Assembly: GCF_003664125.1 (NCBI RefSeq)
Contig: NZ_RCCP01000001.1
Span: 1,054,001-1,118,000, forward strand
Direction of reading: 5' to 3'
DNA from: Planococcus citreus
GTDB lineage: Bacteria > Bacillota > Bacilli > Bacillales_A > Planococcaceae
Length of the DNA: 64,000 bases
A program made the translations under genes and the position numbers. The notes under the pieces were generated by a model. It made no database searches. It saw nothing but the letters and a program-made list of their open reading frames with translations, and had not been told where the DNA came from. Shown here one piece after another: positions 52,334 to 60,863 of the stretch (its first letter is position 1; each line of letters begins with the position of its first letter).

Positions 52334-53551
52334 ATGATCGAAAAATTGATCGAACGCCTGATTCGCTACGCCAAAATCGACACGCAATCCGATTTTGAAA
52401 ATGACGCAACCCCTTCTACACCGGGCCAATGGGATTTGCTCGCTGAACTGGAAAAAGAAATGAAGATCATCGGCTTGGAGGAAGTCGAAGTGGACGACCA
52501 CGGCTATTTATTCGGCACTTTGCCGGCGAATACAGAAGAACAGCGCCCGGTCATCGGCTTTCTGGCACATGTCGACACGGCCACCGACTTCACCGGAAAA
52601 GGCGTCAACCCGCAGCGCATCGAAAATTACGATGGGAAAGACATTTCATTAAACGACAAAGTGGCGATGAAAACGGCTGATTTCCCGGCCTTGCAGAATT
52701 ACATCGGCCATACTTTGATTACGACAGACGGCACGACTTTGCTTGGTGCCGACAATAAAGCAGGAATTGCCGAAATCATGACCGCCATGGAATATTTGAT
52801 CGAACACCCGGAAATCGAACACGGCAAAATTCGCGTCGGCTTCACGCCGGATGAGGAGATCGGCCGCGGCCCGCATAAATTCGATGTCGCCCGTTTCGGC
52901 GCCGACTATGCGTACACGATGGACGGCGGCCCGCTTGGCGAGCTTCAATACGAAAGCTTTAATGCCGCGAGCGCGAAATTGACCATTCACGGAACCAGCG
53001 TCCACCCCGGTTCCGCCAAAAATAAAATGGTCAACGCTATTACGGTCGCCACGCGCTTCCAGGCTGAAATGCCATCTGCTGAAGTGCCTGAGAAAACGGA
53101 AGGCTACGAAGGCTTTATCCACTTGAACAACTTCAATGGTTCTGTCGAACAAGCGGTGCTTCAGTACATTGTGCGCGATTTCGATAAAGACAAATTCGAA
53201 GCGAAAAAACGCCATATGAAACAAGTGGCTGCCGAATTGCAAAAAGAATTCGGTGAACAAGCAATCGAACTCGAGCTCGAAGACCAATACTATAATATGC
53301 GCGAAAAAATCGAACCCGTGATGGAAATCGTCGACCAAGCCGAACAAGCGATGAAGACATTGGGGCTTTCCCCGGACATCATCCCTGTACGCGGCGGTAC
53401 GGATGGATCCCAATTATCTTATATGGGCTTGCCGACGCCGAACATCTTCACAGGCGGCGAAAACTATCACGGCAAATTCGAGTTCATCTCTGCTGAAAAC
53501 ATAGAAAAAGCGACTCAAGTGATTGTGGAAGTCGCCAAAATAGCCAAATAA
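52334..53551 (+). CDS. pepT: Peptidase T
   Basis: 405-aa cytosolic tripeptidase of the M20B family that removes N-terminal residues from tripeptides. Metal-site motifs: [57 protein letters not shown], and [18 protein letters not shown] near the C-terminus. RBS ATAGGAGG lies before the ATG. Monocistronic between two terminators. Confidence 0.95.
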   Translation: MIEKLIERLIRYAKIDTQSDFENDATPSTPGQWDLLAELEKEMKIIGLEEVEVDDHGYLFGTLPANTEEQRPVIGFLAHVDTATDFTGKGVNPQRIENYDGKDISLNDKVAMKTADFPALQNYIGHTLITTDGTTLLGADNKAGIAEIMTAMEYLIEHPEIEHGKIRVGFTPDEEIGRGPHKFDVARFGADYAYTMDGGPLGELQYESFNAASAKLTIHGTSVHPGSAKNKMVNAITVATRFQAEMPSAEVPEKTEGYEGFIHLNNFNGSVEQAVLQYIVRDFDKDKFEAKKRHMKQVAAELQKEFGEQAIELELEDQYYNMREKIEPVMEIVDQAEQAMKTLGLSPDIIPVRGGTDGSQLSYMGLPTPNIFTGGENYHGKFEFISAENIEKATQVIVEVAKIAK

Positions 53552-53602
53552 CCGGTTTCCTCTATCCACTTCCCGGGAAATCTTTTCAGCACGATTCAAC
53601 AC

Positions 53603-53636
53603 AAAAAAGCAGTGGCCCAATGCCACTGCTTTTTTA
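53603..53636. terminator. Bidirectional terminator
   Basis: AAAAAAGCAGTGGC and GCCACTGCTTTTTT pair perfectly; it ends pepT and the facing lipoprotein gene. Confidence 0.85.
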
Positions 53637-53650
53637 GGTTTCATGCATTT

Positions 53651-54148
53651 TCAGGATTGTGTTAACAGCGCATCAATTTTTTGGTCATCATCCAAGTATT
53701 GTTCGAGCAGCTCTTCCAATTTCTCTTGCTCATCAATTCCGGTCAAATCTACTCTGTACCAAGCTTGCAATTGCTCTCTCGTTAGCCGGTATTGTTCCAC
53801 GCCTGCTCCTGTGTCGAAGTCAAATTGGACCCAGTCCACATTGTCGATCAGCGTAAACAAATAAGTCGCGTTATGTGCCGCTGTTTCCTTATCCGATGGT
53901 GTGGCCTGTCCCCAATCGTAGGAGGCGGTAATTCCGTAAGGCTGTTGTTTCGTCGCCAATTCAAAGCCTGTAAAATACTCTGCGCCCGGCAGCCTGTTAA
54001 GGGTATTGAGGACGGCACTGTTATTCCCGACTACCGCCCCTTCATACTCAAGGAGGTCTGTTTCCTCTGCTTCCAGCAGCGGGCTGCATGCGCCCGTAAT
54101 GAACAGCGAAGCAGCTAACAGCATGACCGCAATAAGTATTTTCCTCAA
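53651..54148 (-). CDS. DUF4825-like lipoprotein
   Basis: 165-aa lipoprotein. Signal helix MLLAASLFITGAC with lipobox Cys at about residue 20. The mature part contains NNSAVLNTLNRLPGAEYFTG and FELATKQQPYGITASYDWG, which I recall as the DUF4825 pattern, and a Tyr/Leu-rich C-terminal helix. No function known. It is downstream of lipA on the same strand with a gap of 46 bases, so it may be in the same transcript as lipM-lipA. Confidence 0.65.
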   Translation of the reverse strand: MRKILIAVMLLAASLFITGACSPLLEAEETDLLEYEGAVVGNNSAVLNTLNRLPGAEYFTGFELATKQQPYGITASYDWGQATPSDKETAAHNATYLFTLIDNVDWVQFDFDTGAGVEQYRLTREQLQAWYRVDLTGIDEQEKLEELLEQYLDDDQKIDALLTQS

Positions 54149-54194
54149 TTCAAGCCCTCCTCCAAAAAGGTTTCTATAGACATGCTCCGCTATT

Positions 54195-55139
54195 TCAAAA
54201 TTCGATACGGTCGATTTTTGCGCCTGTCGATTCGACGCCTTTCATGTATTTGATGCGTTTCTGCACAGCGGTTTCGTTCACTTGCTCATCCGCATGGTAT
54301 GAAGAACGCACCATCGGGCCGGCCTCGCAATGCTTGAATCCTTTAGCCAATGCGATTTCCTTCAATTCCTGGAATTCATCGGGATGGTAATAACGGACGA
54401 CGTCCAGATGCTTCAATGTCGGCTGCAAATACTGGCCGATCGTCATGATGTCGACTTTGTGCGCCAATAAATCATCCATCGCTTCGATAATCTCTTCTTT
54501 CGTTTCCCCGAGCCCGACCATGATGCTCGATTTGGTCGGCACATGCGGTGCGATTTCCTTGACCCGCAATAGCAATTCCAGCGAACGGTCGTAGGTCGCT
54601 CTTGCACGGACACGCTTTGTCAGGCGGCGCACCGTTTCGATATTGTGGTTGAAAATATCCGGCTCGCTGCTCATTAACATATGCAAGCTTTCGTAATCGC
54701 CTTTCATATCGGACGGCAAGATTTCGACTGTGGTTTCCGGCATTTTCCGGTGAATGGCACGGACAGTTTCAGCAAAAACTGCAGCTCCGCCGTCTTTCAA
54801 ATCATCACGGGCGACCGCTGTGACAACGACATGCTTCAAGTTCATGATCTCCGTCGATTCCGCTACACGCTCCGGCTCGCCCCAATCCAGTTCGTTCGGC
54901 AACCCGGTCTTGACGGCGCAGAACCGGCACGCTCTTGTACACGTATCCCCCAGGATCATGAAAGTCGCAGTGCGGCGTTCACTCCAGCATTCATGGATGT
55001 TCGGGCATCTGGCTTCCTCACATACCGTGTTCAAATTTTTCTCCCGCATCAGTTTCTTCAGATCGTTATAAGTTTCATTGGTGTTCAGTTTCACTTTCAG
55101 CCATTCGGGTTTACGTTCACGCTGCTTTGTTTTTGTCAT
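54195..55139 (-). CDS. lipA: Lipoyl synthase LipA
   Basis: 314-aa radical SAM enzyme that inserts two sulfurs into octanoylated proteins. The auxiliary cluster Cys motif is [12 protein letters not shown] (about residues 40-51) and the radical SAM motif is CTRACRFC (about 66-73). [18 protein letters not shown] and the C-terminal RSSYHADEQ (the third auxiliary ligand, Ser) are typical. The ATG overlaps the lipM stop as ATGA, so the two are translated in tandem. Regulation is shared with lipM. Confidence 0.96.
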   Translation of the reverse strand: MTKTKQRERKPEWLKVKLNTNETYNDLKKLMREKNLNTVCEEARCPNIHECWSERRTATFMILGDTCTRACRFCAVKTGLPNELDWGEPERVAESTEIMNLKHVVVTAVARDDLKDGGAAVFAETVRAIHRKMPETTVEILPSDMKGDYESLHMLMSSEPDIFNHNIETVRRLTKRVRARATYDRSLELLLRVKEIAPHVPTKSSIMVGLGETKEEIIEAMDDLLAHKVDIMTIGQYLQPTLKHLDVVRYYHPDEFQELKEIALAKGFKHCEAGPMVRSSYHADEQVNETAVQKRIKYMKGVESTGAKIDRIEF

Positions 55140-55972
55140 CGCATAAGTTCCCCTTTCTCTTCTCGTCGGTGATTCCATTCTTCGCTCGCGTATTTGGCTT
55201 CGAGCACGCGCACTTCTTCCAATAGTTCAGCTGGCGGTTCGAATTTTTCCAGGCGGATGCCAAGCCCGGTTTCAAATCCAGACTTGAATGCCTGTTGCAC
55301 GTCTTCCATGCTTGCCGGTTCTCCAATCAGCTCATTGATCGCGACGGCGCGTGTGCGGAAAGCTTGGCGCGCCCTTTCCTTCACCGCTTCACTCGGATAA
55401 ACGAATAATTCGAACAAGCGGTTTTCATCCAACTGCAGCGGAATCGAGCCGTGCTGCAAAATGATGCCTTGTTTTCTTGTCTGTGCGCTGCCGGCCGCTT
55501 TTCTCCCCTCAACAGTCAGTTCATGCCAAGACGGTTCTTCAAAGCATACCGCTGAAGATTCTTTCGAACGCTTCTTCTCCGCAGCCAGTTGTGCTTGAAT
55601 CCCTAAGTTGCGGTAACCTTCAAGCAAGCCTCGGGAAATGACCAAATACGCTTCTTTAACTGATTTCGGCATGGATGGATGATGTTCCGGAATCACTACG
55701 CTGTAAGTCAATTCCTGATCGTGAAGTACGGCTTTTCCGCCGGTCTGCCTCCTGACCAAGGGAATGCCCATTTGCGCAGCTCGTTCAAGATCGATGCTGC
55801 CATTCAGTTTCTGAAAAAACCCTACTGATATCCCAGCTGGCGCCCATCCGTAAAACCTGAGTACAGGCTTCATGCCGGTCTTGCGCTGCCAGTTCATCAA
55901 TGCTTCGTCCATTGCCATATTGTGTGCCGGCGTGCAAAGCCCCGACTCCATATAGCTCCATGTTTCCTCCAA
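55136..55972 (-). CDS. lipM: Octanoyltransferase LipM
   Basis: 278-aa enzyme that moves octanoate from acyl-carrier protein to the GcvH protein, the first step of Bacillus-type lipoate synthesis. [68 protein letters not shown] with the catalytic Cys and [18 protein letters not shown] match the LipM family closely; it lacks the longer lipoate-ligase C-terminal domain. The TTG at 55972 has GAGGAG 12 bases upstream. A TPP riboswitch precedes it with a terminator 44 bases before this start. lipA overlaps its stop. Confidence 0.92.
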   Translation of the reverse strand: MEETWSYMESGLCTPAHNMAMDEALMNWQRKTGMKPVLRFYGWAPAGISVGFFQKLNGSIDLERAAQMGIPLVRRQTGGKAVLHDQELTYSVVIPEHHPSMPKSVKEAYLVISRGLLEGYRNLGIQAQLAAEKKRSKESSAVCFEEPSWHELTVEGRKAAGSAQTRKQGIILQHGSIPLQLDENRLFELFVYPSEAVKERARQAFRTRAVAINELIGEPASMEDVQQAFKSGFETGLGIRLEKFEPPAELLEEVRVLEAKYASEEWNHRREEKGELMR

Positions 55973-56015
55973 AATGTCTCAACTCCTCTCAGCTTATGCA
56001 TGACTCCAAAGCCCA

Positions 56016-56050
56016 TAAAAAAACACCGCTTTCCCATGGGGAAGCGGTGT
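56016..56050 (-). terminator. Riboswitch terminator and its antiterminator partner
   Basis: On the minus strand ACACCGCTT pairs with AAGCGGTGT and is followed by seven T. The left arm region ACCGCTTCCC (56048-56039) is complementary, with one G-U pair, to GGGAAGTGGT (56084-56075), which is also the 3' side of aptamer stem P1. The two pairings exclude each other, giving a ligand-OFF switch. Confidence 0.85.
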
Positions 56051-56074
56051 ATGCAGGCAAAAGGAAGCATACGT

Positions 56075-56166
56075 ACCACTTCCCTACGCTGGCATGGTCC
56101 AGATCAGGTTCAAGGGGTCCAAGCATTCGCTCGTCTCAGCCAGTCAATTCCGGCTCCCCCAGTGGT
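56075..56166 (-). ncRNA. TPP (THI-box) riboswitch upstream of lipM-lipA
   Basis: On the minus strand, P1 is ACCACT (56166-56161) with AGTGGT (56080-56075). In order come GGGGGAGCC, the conserved CTGAGA (56139-56134), ACCCCTTGAACCTGATCTGG and ATGCCAGCGTAGGGAAG, all hallmarks of the TPP aptamer. It lies immediately upstream of a terminator and lipM, with no thiamine gene between or nearby. Confidence 0.95.
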
Positions 56167-56273
56167 CAGCTATGTATAGTTCTTCTCGAGCTTATCATTT
56201 CTTTCAAGAAATCTCAATATACTAAATAGTATTTTCTTTATATTTTTATCCAATTTATTCAAAAATATCCAAA

Positions 56274-56313
56274 AAAAGATTTCCCTATACGTTTTGCTGA
56301 TAGGGAAATCTTT
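56274..56313 (-). terminator. Terminator after the STAS-protein gene
   Basis: AGATTTCCCTAT and ATAGGGAAATCT pair around an 11-base loop, followed by TTTTTT on the minus strand. Confidence 0.85.
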
Positions 56314-56317
56314 ATTA

Positions 56318-57337
56318 TTAGATAATCGTCTTGCCGTTCTGTGCCAAAGCAAAATGAATGCTGTGTTGAAGCGTACGGAAGCATTCATAGCCAGAGAGGT
56401 CTACGCCCGCTTCTGTGATGGTCATGCTAGTGTGCGGTGAAATACCGGCCAGCACCGTTTTCGTTCCAATCAAATTCGCAGCCGACCCTAATTTTTCGAT
56501 CAGCATCGCCGCATGCTGGTTGAAACTTTCATTCAGCCCGGTCAAATCGAGGAGCAAGTAACGCGCTTTGTATTTCGGCAAATTCTCAAGCGTTTTAGTC
56601 AATAACTCTTCGGCACGCGCTTCATCATAGCGTCCGAGAAGCGGAACGACCACAATATCTTCGAGCACTGGAATAAGCGGTGAAGAGATTTCCCGGATCA
56701 TGTCATGGAGATCCGCTGTCTTTTCATCCACCAGCTGTTCGAGTTCGCGGATTTTCTCCGATTCTTTGCGGCGTGCCAGTGTATGGATGTTCTTTTCAAT
56801 CGTCTCTTCTGACGGGAAATAGCGGATCAGGCATTCATCATGCCCTTCAATCTGCGAGTGGACCACTTCATACCAAATGCTGCGGCCGAGGAGCGAGCTG
56901 AAGATTCCCGCGTAATGGGCCGGCAAGAAACTGCCGCCGGTCTTTTTTCCTTGTGCCACATTGATCTGATATTCCCAGCTGTTTTTCAGCGTCACTTCCA
57001 AAGTAGCGGCTTCTATATCCAAATTGCGGATGGATGCCAATCCCCAGCCAGCTGATGCATATGTATTGGTTATAAGTTCCGAAGCTTTAAAAACGGAAAT
57101 CCCGCCCATTTTGTGGAAATAATCCCCGACTACCTGGCCTTGGCGAAATCCTGTCGACTCCAAAACGACAGTTGCTGCGTCTTCCCCAGAGATTTCCTCG
57201 ATGGAATCAAAGAACATTTTCATCGCAGTGGAAGTCCAGAACAGTACGGAATTCTGCCCTTCAAAGAGGAAGCGCCCTTGTGGGAGGTCCCATTCAAAAT
57301 CCAGGCCGCCCACGTTTACCTTCGTTTGTTGCGTCAT
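56318..57337 (-). CDS. RsbR-like stressosome protein with V4R-type sensor
   Basis: 339-aa soluble protein. The N-terminal half (about 10-200) has features of a V4R/4-vinyl-reductase ligand-binding domain (ESTGFRQGQVVGDYF, NTYASAGWGLASIRNLD, LPAHYAGIFSSLLG). A helical linker (about 205-225) leads to a C-terminal STAS domain (about 226-335: PLIPVLEDIVVVPLLGRYDE, YLLLDLTGLNESFNQHAAML). This order matches RsbR paralogues, scaffold proteins that feed the SigB pathway. It sits divergent from a gene with a SigB-like promoter. The start at 57337 follows AAGGAGG. The ligand is unknown. Confidence 0.72.
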   Translation of the reverse strand: MTQQTKVNVGGLDFEWDLPQGRFLFEGQNSVLFWTSTAMKMFFDSIEEISGEDAATVVLESTGFRQGQVVGDYFHKMGGISVFKASELITNTYASAGWGLASIRNLDIEAATLEVTLKNSWEYQINVAQGKKTGGSFLPAHYAGIFSSLLGRSIWYEVVHSQIEGHDECLIRYFPSEETIEKNIHTLARRKESEKIRELEQLVDEKTADLHDMIREISSPLIPVLEDIVVVPLLGRYDEARAEELLTKTLENLPKYKARYLLLDLTGLNESFNQHAAMLIEKLGSAANLIGTKTVLAGISPHTSMTITEAGVDLSGYECFRTLQHSIHFALAQNGKTII

Positions 57338-57410
57338 TTTATAGCCATCCTCCTTATTTAGCACTATTAAATAATCATACGCCAGCCGGGTATCCCCAGC
57401 AAGTTCTAAT

Positions 57411-57437
57411 GTTTTAAAGCACTCCAATTAAGGAATA
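57411..57437 (+). promoter_or_regulatory. SigB-like promoter
   Basis: GTTTTAA at 57411-57417 and GGAATA at 57432-57437 are 14 bases apart, close to the SigB consensus GTTTAA-N14-GGGTAT, 35 bases before the next start codon. Confidence 0.5.
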
Positions 57438-57471
57438 GATAGACAAGAACGCTAAAGGAGAGGTGCTAACG

Positions 57472-57702
57472 ATGGCAGAAAAAGACCGTTTCAACGAAAA
57501 GGAACGAAAAACAAGCGACGGAGCTCCAATGGACAATCCTGAGCAAGTTAAGACAGATAAAGAAACCATGACAGAAATGCACGAAGAAGAAATGAATGTG
57601 GATTCCATCCCATTGGAAGACTTGAAGCAGGACATGAAAGACGAAAAAAATCCCCGTGATACGAAAGATGATTCAGCAAGCGAGGAAAAACATCCAGAAT
57701 GA
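57472..57702 (+). CDS. Small hydrophilic protein
   Basis: 76-aa highly charged protein, rich in Glu, Asp and Lys, with no hydrophobic segment and probably disordered (MAEKDRFNEKERKTSDGAPM at the start). RBS AAAGGAG lies 11 bases before the ATG. A SigB-like promoter lies upstream and an RsbR-like gene is divergent. Such proteins are common among general stress proteins, but I recognise no family. Confidence 0.65.
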   Translation: MAEKDRFNEKERKTSDGAPMDNPEQVKTDKETMTEMHEEEMNVDSIPLEDLKQDMKDEKNPRDTKDDSASEEKHPE

Positions 57703-57708
57703 TTTCTT

Positions 57709-57733
57709 CTGCGGGCTTATCGCCCGCAGTTTT
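57709..57733 (+). terminator. Terminator after the small hydrophilic gene
   Basis: CTGCGGGC and GCCCGCAG enclose TTATC, followed by TTTT. Confidence 0.7.
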
Positions 57734-57769
57734 CCTGACAAACGATACTACTGTAAAGGAGAGATTTGA

Positions 57770-58192
57770 ATGGCACAACAAGAATTAAAACAACAAGCAT
57801 TGAAAATTTTGGAAGACAGCATGATCGGGACTTTGGCAACGATCAAAGACAACAAGCCGCATTCCCGTTATATGACATTCTTCAATGACGAATTTACATT
57901 GTACACGGCTACAAGCAAGCAGACACAGAAAGTGGACGAGCTCGAGAAGAATCCTAACGCCCATATCCTGCTTGGCTACGAAGGGGAAGGCGTCGGCGAT
58001 AGCTTCCTAGAAATCGAAGGCCAGATGTCGCTGCGGGATGACCGTGAGCTGATCGACAAAGTGTGGAACGAACACTTGACCGGCTGGTTCGATGGCCCAG
58101 AAGACCCCAACTTGATCATCCTGGCAATTATGCCAACGCGTGTCCGTTTAATGAACCGCAAGGGCAAAGATCCACAAACAATCGAATTATAA
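57770..58192 (+). CDS. General stress protein 26-like (pyridoxamine oxidase fold)
   Basis: 140-aa protein of the pyridoxamine 5'-phosphate oxidase-like FMN-binding fold, resembling B. subtilis YdaG (general stress protein 26). Landmarks are MIGTLATIKDNKPHSRYMTF, TKQTQKV-like TSKQTQKVDELEKNPNAHIL, EGQMSLRDD and LIILAIMPTRVRLMN. RBS AAAGGAG. The true reaction is unknown. It follows the small hydrophilic gene beyond a terminator. Confidence 0.82.
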   Translation: MAQQELKQQALKILEDSMIGTLATIKDNKPHSRYMTFFNDEFTLYTATSKQTQKVDELEKNPNAHILLGYEGEGVGDSFLEIEGQMSLRDDRELIDKVWNEHLTGWFDGPEDPNLIILAIMPTRVRLMNRKGKDPQTIEL

Positions 58193-58223
58193 AAAAAGCC
58201 TCCGCTATCGGAGGCTTTTTTAC
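58191..58223. terminator. Bidirectional terminator
   Basis: AAAAAAGCCTCCG and CGGAGGCTTTTTT pair around CTAT; it ends the YdaG-like gene and nsrR. Confidence 0.85.
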
Positions 58224-58654
58224 GTGCGCAATAAATCACGTAATCCTTCTTTATTAAATAGAAGATCTTGCAAATTGTATTCATCCAATACTGACAGATA
58301 CGCATGCAGCGCCTTGCCGAGAACACCACGTAGCCCGCAGATCGGGGAAATCGGGCACATATTGGTCTCTGGATTGAAACATTCCACCAAGTGGAAATCT
58401 TCTTCCATTTTACGGACGACCTTGCCGACATTGATGTTCTCGGGACGGTCCGCCAAACGAATGCCGCCTCCCCTGCCCCGAACCGTCTCGATAAATCCCG
58501 CTTTGCCGAGTTCGAATGTCACTTTCATCAAATGGTTTTTCGATATATGATAAGCATCGGAAATTTCCTGTATGGTTGTCAGTTTGCCATCTTCTTTTGT
58601 TCCCAAATAGATGAGTACGCGCAATGAATAATCCGTATACATCGTCAATCTCAT
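58220..58654 (-). CDS. nsrR: Nitric-oxide-sensing repressor NsrR
   Basis: 144-aa Rrf2-family regulator. N-terminal winged helix (residues 1-80: TIQEISDAYHISKNHLMKV, RGRGGGIRLADRPENI) and three Cys in CFNPETNMCPISPIC, the spacing expected of the NsrR iron-sulfur cluster. In the presence of nitric oxide the cluster is nitrosylated and DNA binding is lost. Divergent from hmp with a near-perfect operator between. The ATG at 58654 follows GGGAAGGTG. Confidence 0.88.
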   Translation of the reverse strand: MRLTMYTDYSLRVLIYLGTKEDGKLTTIQEISDAYHISKNHLMKVTFELGKAGFIETVRGRGGGIRLADRPENINVGKVVRKMEEDFHLVECFNPETNMCPISPICGLRGVLGKALHAYLSVLDEYNLQDLLFNKEGLRDLLRT

Positions 58655-58791
58655 TGGTTTCACCTTCCCTGCACGTTTATTATACGCGCCGCTATAATTT
58701 CTGGAAAGGAAACACATCTGCAGAATCGGGGCTTTTTCAGCCCATTATTCCATGTGTGACTTTTCTGTGAAATGAAATGTGTCTAAATTTT

Positions 58792-58816
58792 AAAGATGTA
58801 TTTTAAATATATCTTT
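58792..58816. promoter_or_regulatory. NsrR operator
   Basis: AAAGATGTATTT-T-AAATATATCTTT is a 12-1-12 palindrome with one mismatch, matching the AT-rich NsrR site known ahead of hmp genes, 55 bases before the hmp start. Confidence 0.8.
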
Positions 58817-58870
58817 TAAACCCCTTTCGGTTTATAGTGGGATTATAGAAAACAAAAGGAGAGATTGACT

Positions 58871-60052
58871 ATGTTATCCGAACAAACAAGAACCATCGTC
58901 AAATCCACTGCCCCTGTATTAGCTGAACACGGAAAAACCATTACAACCGTTTTTTACAGCAATATGTTCGAAGCGCATCCGGAACTCTTAAATATTTTTA
59001 ACCAAGCCAACCAGAAACAAGGCCGCCAGCAAACGGCGCTTGCCAATACAGTGTATGCCGCTGCCGTGCACATCGATAATCTCGAAGCGATCCTTCCAGC
59101 AGTCGTCCAGATCGCCAATAAACACGTCAGTCTCGGCGTTAAGGCGGAACATTACCCAATCGTCGGGGAATATTTGCTGAAAGCGATTAAAGAAGTGCTC
59201 GGCGATGCCGCGACAGATGAGGTCATCAACGCTTGGGCAGAAGCATACGGCGTCATCGCCGATGTCTTCATCAGCATTGAGAACGGCATGTACGAGAAAT
59301 CCGAAACCCAGGAAAACGGCTGGAGCTTCTTCAAAGACTTCACGATTGCACGTAAAGTGAAAGAAAGTGAAAACATCACTTCTTTCTATTTGAAACCGGC
59401 TGATGGCAAGAATGTGCCAAGCTACGATGCTGGCCAATACATCACGGTCCGCCTCGCAATCCCTGGAGAAGAGTTCCTTTTCAACCGCCAATACAGCTTG
59501 TCCCAAGCATCACGTCCGGATGAGTTCCGTATTTCCGTCAAACGCGAAGCCGATAACGACCCGAACGGAATGGTTTCCGTTTATCTGCATGAACAAATGA
59601 ACGAAGGCGACCGCATCGAAGTCAGCGCGCCTGCCGGCGAATTCGTGCTCGACACGAAACGCGATACGCCTGTCGCTTTCGTCAGCGGCGGTGTGGGCAT
59701 CACTCCGATGATGAGCATGTTCGAAACGGTGGCAACACAAACACCGGAACGCCCAGTTTCCTTCCTTCATGCAGCACGCAACGAAACTTTGCACGCCTTC
59801 GACAAAGACGTCCAAAAATACGTCGCGACGATGGACAATGCCAAATACAAAACTTTGTATTCCGATGAACCGCAAGGCTATATCACGCGCGACATCTTAG
59901 AAGACATGGTCGATGCAAGCGGTGAAGTCTACGTCTGCGGGCCGGTTCCATTCATGGAGAAAATGATCAGCGAATTGCGCGCACTCGGCATGCCCGATGA
60001 GCAAATCCATTATGAATTCTTCGGCCCTGCCGTCGCCCTGCAATCCGTCTAA
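58871..60052 (+). CDS. hmp: Flavohaemoglobin (nitric oxide dioxygenase)
   Basis: 393-aa enzyme that converts nitric oxide to nitrate using NAD(P)H. Globin domain (1-140: FYSNMFEAHPELLNIFNQAN, proximal-His region IANKHVSLGVKAEHY), FAD domain (150-255: RQYSLSQASRPDEFRISVKR) and NAD domain (262-393: FVSGGVGITPMMSMF, YVCGPVPFMEKMI). RBS AAAGGAG lies 9 bases before the ATG. Its terminator follows at once; regulation by the adjacent nsrR is expected. Confidence 0.95.
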   Translation: MLSEQTRTIVKSTAPVLAEHGKTITTVFYSNMFEAHPELLNIFNQANQKQGRQQTALANTVYAAAVHIDNLEAILPAVVQIANKHVSLGVKAEHYPIVGEYLLKAIKEVLGDAATDEVINAWAEAYGVIADVFISIENGMYEKSETQENGWSFFKDFTIARKVKESENITSFYLKPADGKNVPSYDAGQYITVRLAIPGEEFLFNRQYSLSQASRPDEFRISVKREADNDPNGMVSVYLHEQMNEGDRIEVSAPAGEFVLDTKRDTPVAFVSGGVGITPMMSMFETVATQTPERPVSFLHAARNETLHAFDKDVQKYVATMDNAKYKTLYSDEPQGYITRDILEDMVDASGEVYVCGPVPFMEKMISELRALGMPDEQIHYEFFGPAVALQSV

Positions 60053-60057
60053 ACAGT

Positions 60058-60093
60058 AAAAGCCGCTTTCCTGAATTGGGAAGCGGCTTTTTT
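60058..60093 (+). terminator. Terminator after hmp
   Basis: AAAGCCGCTTTCC and GGGAAGCGGCTTT pair around TGAATT, followed by T. Confidence 0.85.
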
Positions 60094-60148
60094 GATGCTT
60101 GGCAGTCCCACCCACTTCCGGTAGCATGGAGAAAAAGGGGGAATCGAG

Positions 60149-60829
60149 ATGCAGTTGCCTATGGCTGCCAAACAAGCACTTCAAATGCAATCCGTCATCG
60201 TTGACCGCAGTCCAGCCCATCCCTTTTCTTCCAATTCCCAAATATTGATTGAAGAATTAAAGGATTGGTGCGGGACGGAAAACAACGGAGTCGCGGTTTC
60301 TTATTTTTTCCGGCAAATCGCCTTGTTCGTGACAGCTCAATTCACCTTAATCCATCAGCATGGAGGCTATTTTAAGACGCCGCCTGAAAACCTGCGCTTT
60401 GGCCGGATGCACAATTACGGCTTGCCGCTCATGTCGTTTCACGTCGAGTCAGCTGACTTCGTTGAAATAACTGCCGGACAAAGAAACGAAGCTTTCCATT
60501 ATGTATTGATCGGGCAAACAAGCGCGCTGCTTGAGCAGCTGCGCCGCCACGCAAAGATTTCACCGATTACGTGCTGGGAAAACGTGCTCGGTTCACTTGC
60601 CTGGTATTATGCCACTCTTCAACAGCAGCATCCACGGATCGCCGCTGAAGATATCGACTGGCTGATGGATGACCGGAATTGGGAACCGCTGCGCAAATCC
60701 CAGTGGCGAAATTTCATCGGCACCACGCCGCTGGAACGGGCAGTTTCCGGGCCGATGCGGAAAACCTGCTGCTTGTATAAAGAATTATCTGCGTTCGGCA
60801 CTTGCACGTTCTGCCCGCAGCCCAATTAA
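60149..60829 (+). CDS. FhuF-like iron-sulfur protein
   Basis: 226-aa protein with the C-terminal [2Fe-2S] motif of ferric-siderophore reductases (RKTCCLYKELSAFGTCTFCP, that is CC and CxxC). The middle part (LGSLAWYYATLQQQHPRI) fits the FhuF/IucC-C-terminal fold. It probably reduces ferric iron released from siderophores. RBS AAAAGGGGG. No siderophore transporter lies nearby. Confidence 0.72.
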   Translation: MQLPMAAKQALQMQSVIVDRSPAHPFSSNSQILIEELKDWCGTENNGVAVSYFFRQIALFVTAQFTLIHQHGGYFKTPPENLRFGRMHNYGLPLMSFHVESADFVEITAGQRNEAFHYVLIGQTSALLEQLRRHAKISPITCWENVLGSLAWYYATLQQQHPRIAAEDIDWLMDDRNWEPLRKSQWRNFIGTTPLERAVSGPMRKTCCLYKELSAFGTCTFCPQPN

Positions 60830-60863
60830 AAAAGCTCCGGCATCATCGCCAGAGCTTTTTTAT
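60827..60863. terminator. Bidirectional terminator
   Basis: AAAAAAGCTCCGGC and GCCAGAGCTTTTTT pair around a short loop, ending the two convergent genes. Confidence 0.8.

Noticed and set aside
57733..57770. SigB promoter directly ahead of the YdaG-like gene
   Set aside because: GTTTTC is followed by no GGGTAT-like box at the right distance; the gene may be read from elsewhere.
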